Source: CAYVAP01 sp964343195
GTDB lineage: Bacteria > Bacteroidota > Bacteroidia > J057
Assembly (NCBI GenBank): GCA_964343195.1
Contig: CAYFIR010000129.1
Location: 1-18,692, forward strand
Direction: 5' to 3'
Length of the DNA: 18,692 nt
Part shown: positions 16,812-18,692 of the stretch, piece by piece
Layout: every line of letters starts with the position of its first letter
How positions within the stretch are numbered: the first letter of the stretch is position 1
Program-made: the position numbers and the translations under genes
Notes under the pieces: model-generated
Databases searched by the model: none
What the model was told of the DNA's origin: nothing
What the model saw: only the letters and a program-made list of their open reading frames with translations

Positions 16812-16822
16812 GGGGGCAAGTT
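16802..16822. repeat. Perfect 8-bp hairpin over the GT-C-like start codon
   Basis: AACTTGCC (16802-16809) and GGCAAGTT (16815-16822) are perfect inverted repeats with the 5-nt loop ATGGG. On the minus strand the ATG start (16811-16809) falls at the loop/stem junction, so the mRNA could fold back on its own first codons. Confidence 0.45.
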
Positions 16823-16888
16823 ACGGAGAGGGGTTAATAATTACACCTCGGTTGCTGAGGGAATTTACTCTGGTGTGGGAAGCCACCG

Positions 16889-17000
16889 CGGGACCGGGGT
16901 CCCGAAGAATATGCGGGATCGACGTTCGGGAGACGTCGATCAGCCTCGTGGGGAGGCTCCAACAGGTCTCCGAACCTGGTGGGCTGGTTTATGAATCCAG
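16889..17000. repeat. Tandem block of five hairpins, three of them contiguous
   Basis: The stems are: CGGGACC-GG-GGTCCCG (16889-16904); GATCGACGT-N7-ACGTCGATC (16917-16941); AGCCTC-N5-GAGGCT (16942-16958); CCAACAGGT-N6-ACCTGGTGG with one mismatch (16959-16982); CTGGTTT-ATG-AATCCAG with one mismatch (16984-17000). The second, third and fourth follow each other without a single spacer base. The loop of the second (TCGGGAG) and that of the fourth (CTCCGA) are complementary with one bulge. The block lies just before the RHS remnant, and parts of it recur in order at 18630-18668. No known RNA family was recognised. Confidence 0.6.
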
Positions 17001-17019
17001 TTATGTAGCTCCCGGCGGA

Positions 17020-17386
17020 GGCATCTCTATGACCCCTGTCTCCAGAATAGACTACGCCATGCATGAGGAAAGCCGTATGCTCAGCACAGGCCTGGGCAAC
17101 ACGCGAGTGATGTTTGGGGACAATGATGGGGATGGCGTGGCAGAGACCCTTCAAGAGGATCACTACTACCCCGCAGTTTATCCCGAGAATCGGGAGCCTC
17201 AAAATGGCTGATGGAGGCATTCAACCCAGTCAGGCGACCACTTTCCTATACAACGGCAAGGAACTCCAGGTCGAAGATTCCGAGTATCGGAAATGAGCTG
17301 GGGCTGGGGTGGTATGACTATGGGGCACGCATGCTCAACCCGACGATTGGGAGGTGGAATGGGGTCGATGCGCTGGCGGATAGTTT
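17020..17386 (+). pseudogene. Broken 3' part of an RHS-repeat-associated core
   Basis: Fragments of the conserved end of a Bacteroidota RHS core are visible in changing frames. Frame 1 (to the TGA at 17209) carries RIDYAMHEESRML, LGNTRVMFGDNDGDGVAETLQEDHYYP. Frame 2 (to the TGA at 17294) carries PSQATTFLYNGKELQ. Frame 3 (to the TGA at about 17388) carries ELGLGWYDYGARM, NPTIGRWNGVDALADSF. The frame then returns to frame 2 for LSPFAYVANNPVVFVDPDGM. In intact RHS proteins these motifs are continuous and form the end of the shell that encloses the toxin. Nothing of the long upstream YD-repeat region is present, so this is a truncated, orphan-type copy. Two of the breaks contain small palindromes (17181-17195, 17278-17292). 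A sequencing error could explain the single-base shift near 17388, but not the other two. Confidence 0.82.
17181..17292. repeat. Two copies of a 15-bp palindrome inside the RHS remnant
   Basis: TCCCGAGAATCGGGA (17181-17195) and TTCCGAGTATCGGAA (17278-17292) are each perfect 6-bp inverted repeats around a 3-nt centre. They share 12 of 15 bases, with compensating changes in the second and fourteenth positions. A looser relative, TCCCG-N9-CGGGA, is at 16900-16918. Each perfect copy lies where RHS similarity is interrupted and the frame changes. Confidence 0.6.
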
Positions 17387-18076
17387 TTGACCTTGTCGCC
17401 ATTTGCTTATGTGGCAAATAATCCTGTTGTATTCGTCGATCCAGATGGGATGCGAATAGATATAGCTATTATTGCAGGAGGGGGAGAGGACGGGAGAGAT
17501 CTCTATCAAATAACTATCACAGGTAAAGTGGTTGATGATACAGGTAGAGGGTTGAGTGAAAGGGCATTGAACAGGATTACGAGAAAGATTCAAAGGCAAA
17601 TTGAAAGATCTTTTAGCGGATCTGGGGAGGGTATTGAGTTTGAGACGGTTGCTAATATTACTGCCTCCTCAGATGAAAACCCTCTTAGTGATGATGACCA
17701 TGCTTTCCGGATCGTAGATGATGTCGCAGCTACTTTAGGCAGAGTAAATCCAGTAGGAGGAGAAATACAGGGAAATGCCCCTGCTGGCCAAAATTTAATA
17801 TATCTCCAAAGAGGAACTAATTACTCAAGTACTGGTGCTCACGAGTTTGGTCATAGTGCAGGGCTTGCTCACATCAGAGATGAAACAGAAGTAACCCAAG
17901 CAGGCAACTTCATACCGCTTTCAGTTAACGATTACCCCGGAAACTTAATGCATCAGTCTCGTGATGTTGATCAGCATGGAAATAGCGTTGCAGGTACTAG
18001 AATAGAGCCCTTGCAGATAAGAATTATGCAAAGAAAATTTAGAAATGGGCAGTTAAACCAAGGAAGACAACAATGA
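17387..18076 (+). CDS. RHS core end fused to a metzincin-like C-terminal (toxin-type) domain
   Basis: The open frame begins inside the RHS core (LSPFAYVANNPVVFVDPDGM). After this boundary motif it continues into a variable C-terminal domain of about 208 residues; the only convenient internal ATG is at 17450, within DPDGM. The domain contains HEFGHSAGLAH (17840-17872), a full HExxHxxGxxH metzincin zinc site with catalytic Glu. It is followed 25 residues later by NLMHQ, a plausible Met-turn, and preceded by an edge-strand-like QNLIYLQRG. In RHS proteins the sequence after the core end is the effector released from the shell, so a toxic metallopeptidase is a reasonable inference. Its expression is doubtful because the upstream core is broken and no promoter was recognised. 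The region is AT-richer by eye than the genes to the left. It overlaps the next gene by 4 nt (ATGA). Confidence 0.75.
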   Translation: MTLSPFAYVANNPVVFVDPDGMRIDIAIIAGGGEDGRDLYQITITGKVVDDTGRGLSERALNRITRKIQRQIERSFSGSGEGIEFETVANITASSDENPLSDDDHAFRIVDDVAATLGRVNPVGGEIQGNAPAGQNLIYLQRGTNYSSTGAHEFGHSAGLAHIRDETEVTQAGNFIPLSVNDYPGNLMHQSRDVDQHGNSVAGTRIEPLQIRIMQRKFRNGQLNQGRQQ

Positions 18077-18489
18077 AAAAGCAAGTGCTCATATTACTAT
18101 CTCTACTAACTTTGTTCAATCTGACTCGCGGTCAAGATTTCTCAATCGTTTTAGGTTCAGGTTACAGTGCAGATACACTATGCCTCGAAGTTAATGGGGT
18201 TCCAATTATGCAAAATGAAGTAATATCTTCTGATGCAAGTATCGGAATCGTCCTAGGAGTTTCTATTTGGGGAAGAGAAGACGGAATAATTGAGGTTTCT
18301 TTCAAAAATCAGAATAGACAAATAGCATTTGAGCCTTCCCAGAGGTTGAGAATTGTGGTTACTATAAATGGACTACCTTATTTGTTCTTAGCCTCGTTGA
18401 GCAAAGGGAAGTATTTGCTTATCGATAAACACTTTCAATACTATAACGTGGATTTGACTCAGGCAAAAAGGCCTTTTCGATTCGAGTAG
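18073..18489 (+). CDS. Small Sec-exported protein, candidate immunity partner of the RHS metzincin
   Basis: The 138-residue product starts at the ATG that overlaps the preceding TGA (ATGA at 18073-18076), a classic coupled arrangement. It has a signal peptide MKKQVLILLSLLTLFNLTRG with likely cleavage before Q21. The mature part of about 118 residues looks like a beta-sandwich: alternating hydrophobic strands, e.g. IGIVLGVSIWG, GIIEVSFKN and LRIVVTINGLPYLFLASL, ending HFQYYNVDLTQAKRPFRFE. There is one cysteine (C38 region, DTLCLEV) and no lipobox. I do not recognise a family. Genes directly after rhs-CT domains usually encode immunity proteins. An exported immunity protein would fit a protease acting in the periplasm, but it could also be an unrelated secreted protein or inhibitor. 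Three counted lines of this gene average about 42% G+C. Confidence 0.72.
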   Translation: MKKQVLILLSLLTLFNLTRGQDFSIVLGSGYSADTLCLEVNGVPIMQNEVISSDASIGIVLGVSIWGREDGIIEVSFKNQNRQIAFEPSQRLRIVVTINGLPYLFLASLSKGKYLLIDKHFQYYNVDLTQAKRPFRFE

Positions 18490-18522
18490 AGATGCTGCCC
18501 CCTGCTCCCCCGGACTTCCCCA

Positions 18523-18586
18523 CAAAATGCTGCGCTGGACTTCGCGGTTGCGGGTCGGCTTGTGAGTAGTCCAGCGCGGTATTTTG
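18523..18586. repeat. 19-bp stem-loop downstream of the candidate immunity gene
   Basis: The arms 18523-18541 and 18568-18586 pair along all 19 positions if two G-T pairs are allowed; the inner ten (GCGCTGGACT / AGTCCAGCGC) are perfect. The loop is 26 nt. It lies 33 nt after the stop codon and is followed by CCCC, not a T-run, so it is not a standard intrinsic terminator. Confidence 0.6.
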
Positions 18587-18590
18587 CCCC

Positions 18591-18668
18591 AAGCTAGCGC
18601 TGGACTGTCCCCCAAAACGAAGCTGGCGCGAGACTCTGTCTCGTGTCTGTCCTTCCCGGTCTCCGACC
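18591..18668. repeat. Short degenerate repeats at the right end of the window
   Basis: AAGCTAGCGCTGGACTGTCC (18591-18610) and the related AAGCTGGCGCGAGACTCTGT (18620-18639) form a tandem pair 29 nt apart; the first contains a third copy of GCGCTGGACT from the preceding stem. CGAGAC-TCT-GTCTCG and a GGTC-TCC-GACC hairpin follow. The order GAGAC (18630), CTCGTG (18640), GGTCTCCGA (18658) repeats that seen at 16930-16973. No coding frame is supported in 18490-18692. Confidence 0.5.
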
Positions 18669-18692
18669 GCTCTTCCTGGTAAGCCCTCTGCT

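Noticed and set aside
16889..17100. Group II intron or other known ribozyme as explanation of the hairpin block
   Set aside because: No domain V-like hairpin with the expected AGC/GAAA features and no reverse transcriptase were seen. A GAAAGCCGTATGC stretch nearby is simply RHS coding sequence.
16810..17211. Whole plus-strand open frame as an independent gene
   Set aside because: Only its last part (from about 17020) resembles RHS. The first part covers hairpin repeats and starts opposite the start codon of the GT-C-like gene.
17387..17389. TTG as a true start codon of the metzincin frame
   Set aside because: It is just the first alternative start after the frame break. The residues that follow are mid-core RHS sequence.
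16889..18692. CRISPR array or integron attC array
   Set aside because: The repeats are not regularly spaced direct repeats with unique spacers, and no cas or integron integrase gene is present.

Overview
The window reads as a chromosomal segment of a Bacteroidota bacterium, perhaps Saprospiria/Lewinella-like, though the class is only a guess. The phylum call rests on an inverting SusB-type GH97 glucosidase lipoprotein, a GldN-like protein, a TonB-dependent receptor with an N-terminal carboxypeptidase-D-like domain, a MerC-domain protein, promoters of the TTG-N19-21-TAnnTTTG kind, and an RHS core ending in the Bacteroidota-style FVDPDGM motif. No tRNA, rRNA or CRISPR array was seen.

Layout, left to right. 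(1) 157-3132, minus: GH97 lipoprotein, preceded upstream by a short GldN-like secreted protein. (2) 3387-5010, plus: an ECF sigma factor overlapping a secreted DUF4097-like protein, with no anti-sigma gene. (3) 5222-8045, minus: a NarL-type two-component pair (Cache/HAMP histidine kinase plus LuxR-type regulator), then a small secreted protein built on three LMGPxAKNY repeats. (4) 8334-12734, minus: a TonB-type energy transducer with a large cytoplasmic TPR-like domain, followed by a TonB-dependent receptor; the two look like a dedicated uptake pair. (5) 12923-13194: a decayed IS5-family transposase. (6) 13531-14825: a divergent pair, an orphan ABC ATPase (minus) and a MerC-domain protein (plus). 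A TTGCAA-N5-TTGCAA dyad overlaps the MerC promoter. (7) 14898-16811, minus: a polytopic GT-C-like membrane protein. (8) 16812-18692: the accessory end of the window.

The accessory end is the most interesting part. The last stretch of an RHS core (about 17020-17386) is broken into several frames. It leads into an intact open C-terminal domain that carries a complete metzincin zinc motif, HEFGHSAGLAH, with a downstream Met-turn candidate. A small Sec-exported protein starts within the stop codon of that domain (ATGA overlap). This looks like an orphan rhs-CT toxin/immunity-type module with a metallopeptidase effector and an exported partner. Dense inverted repeats surround it: contiguous hairpins at 16917-17000, two copies of a 15-bp palindrome exactly where the RHS frame breaks, and a 19-bp stem plus related repeats after the partner gene. 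Short blocks shared in the same order on both sides (GAGAC, CTCGTG, GGTCTCCGA) suggest a cassette-like unit. By eye, the module's 3' half is AT-richer than the housekeeping-like genes to its left.

All functional statements come from reading motifs by eye, without database searches.
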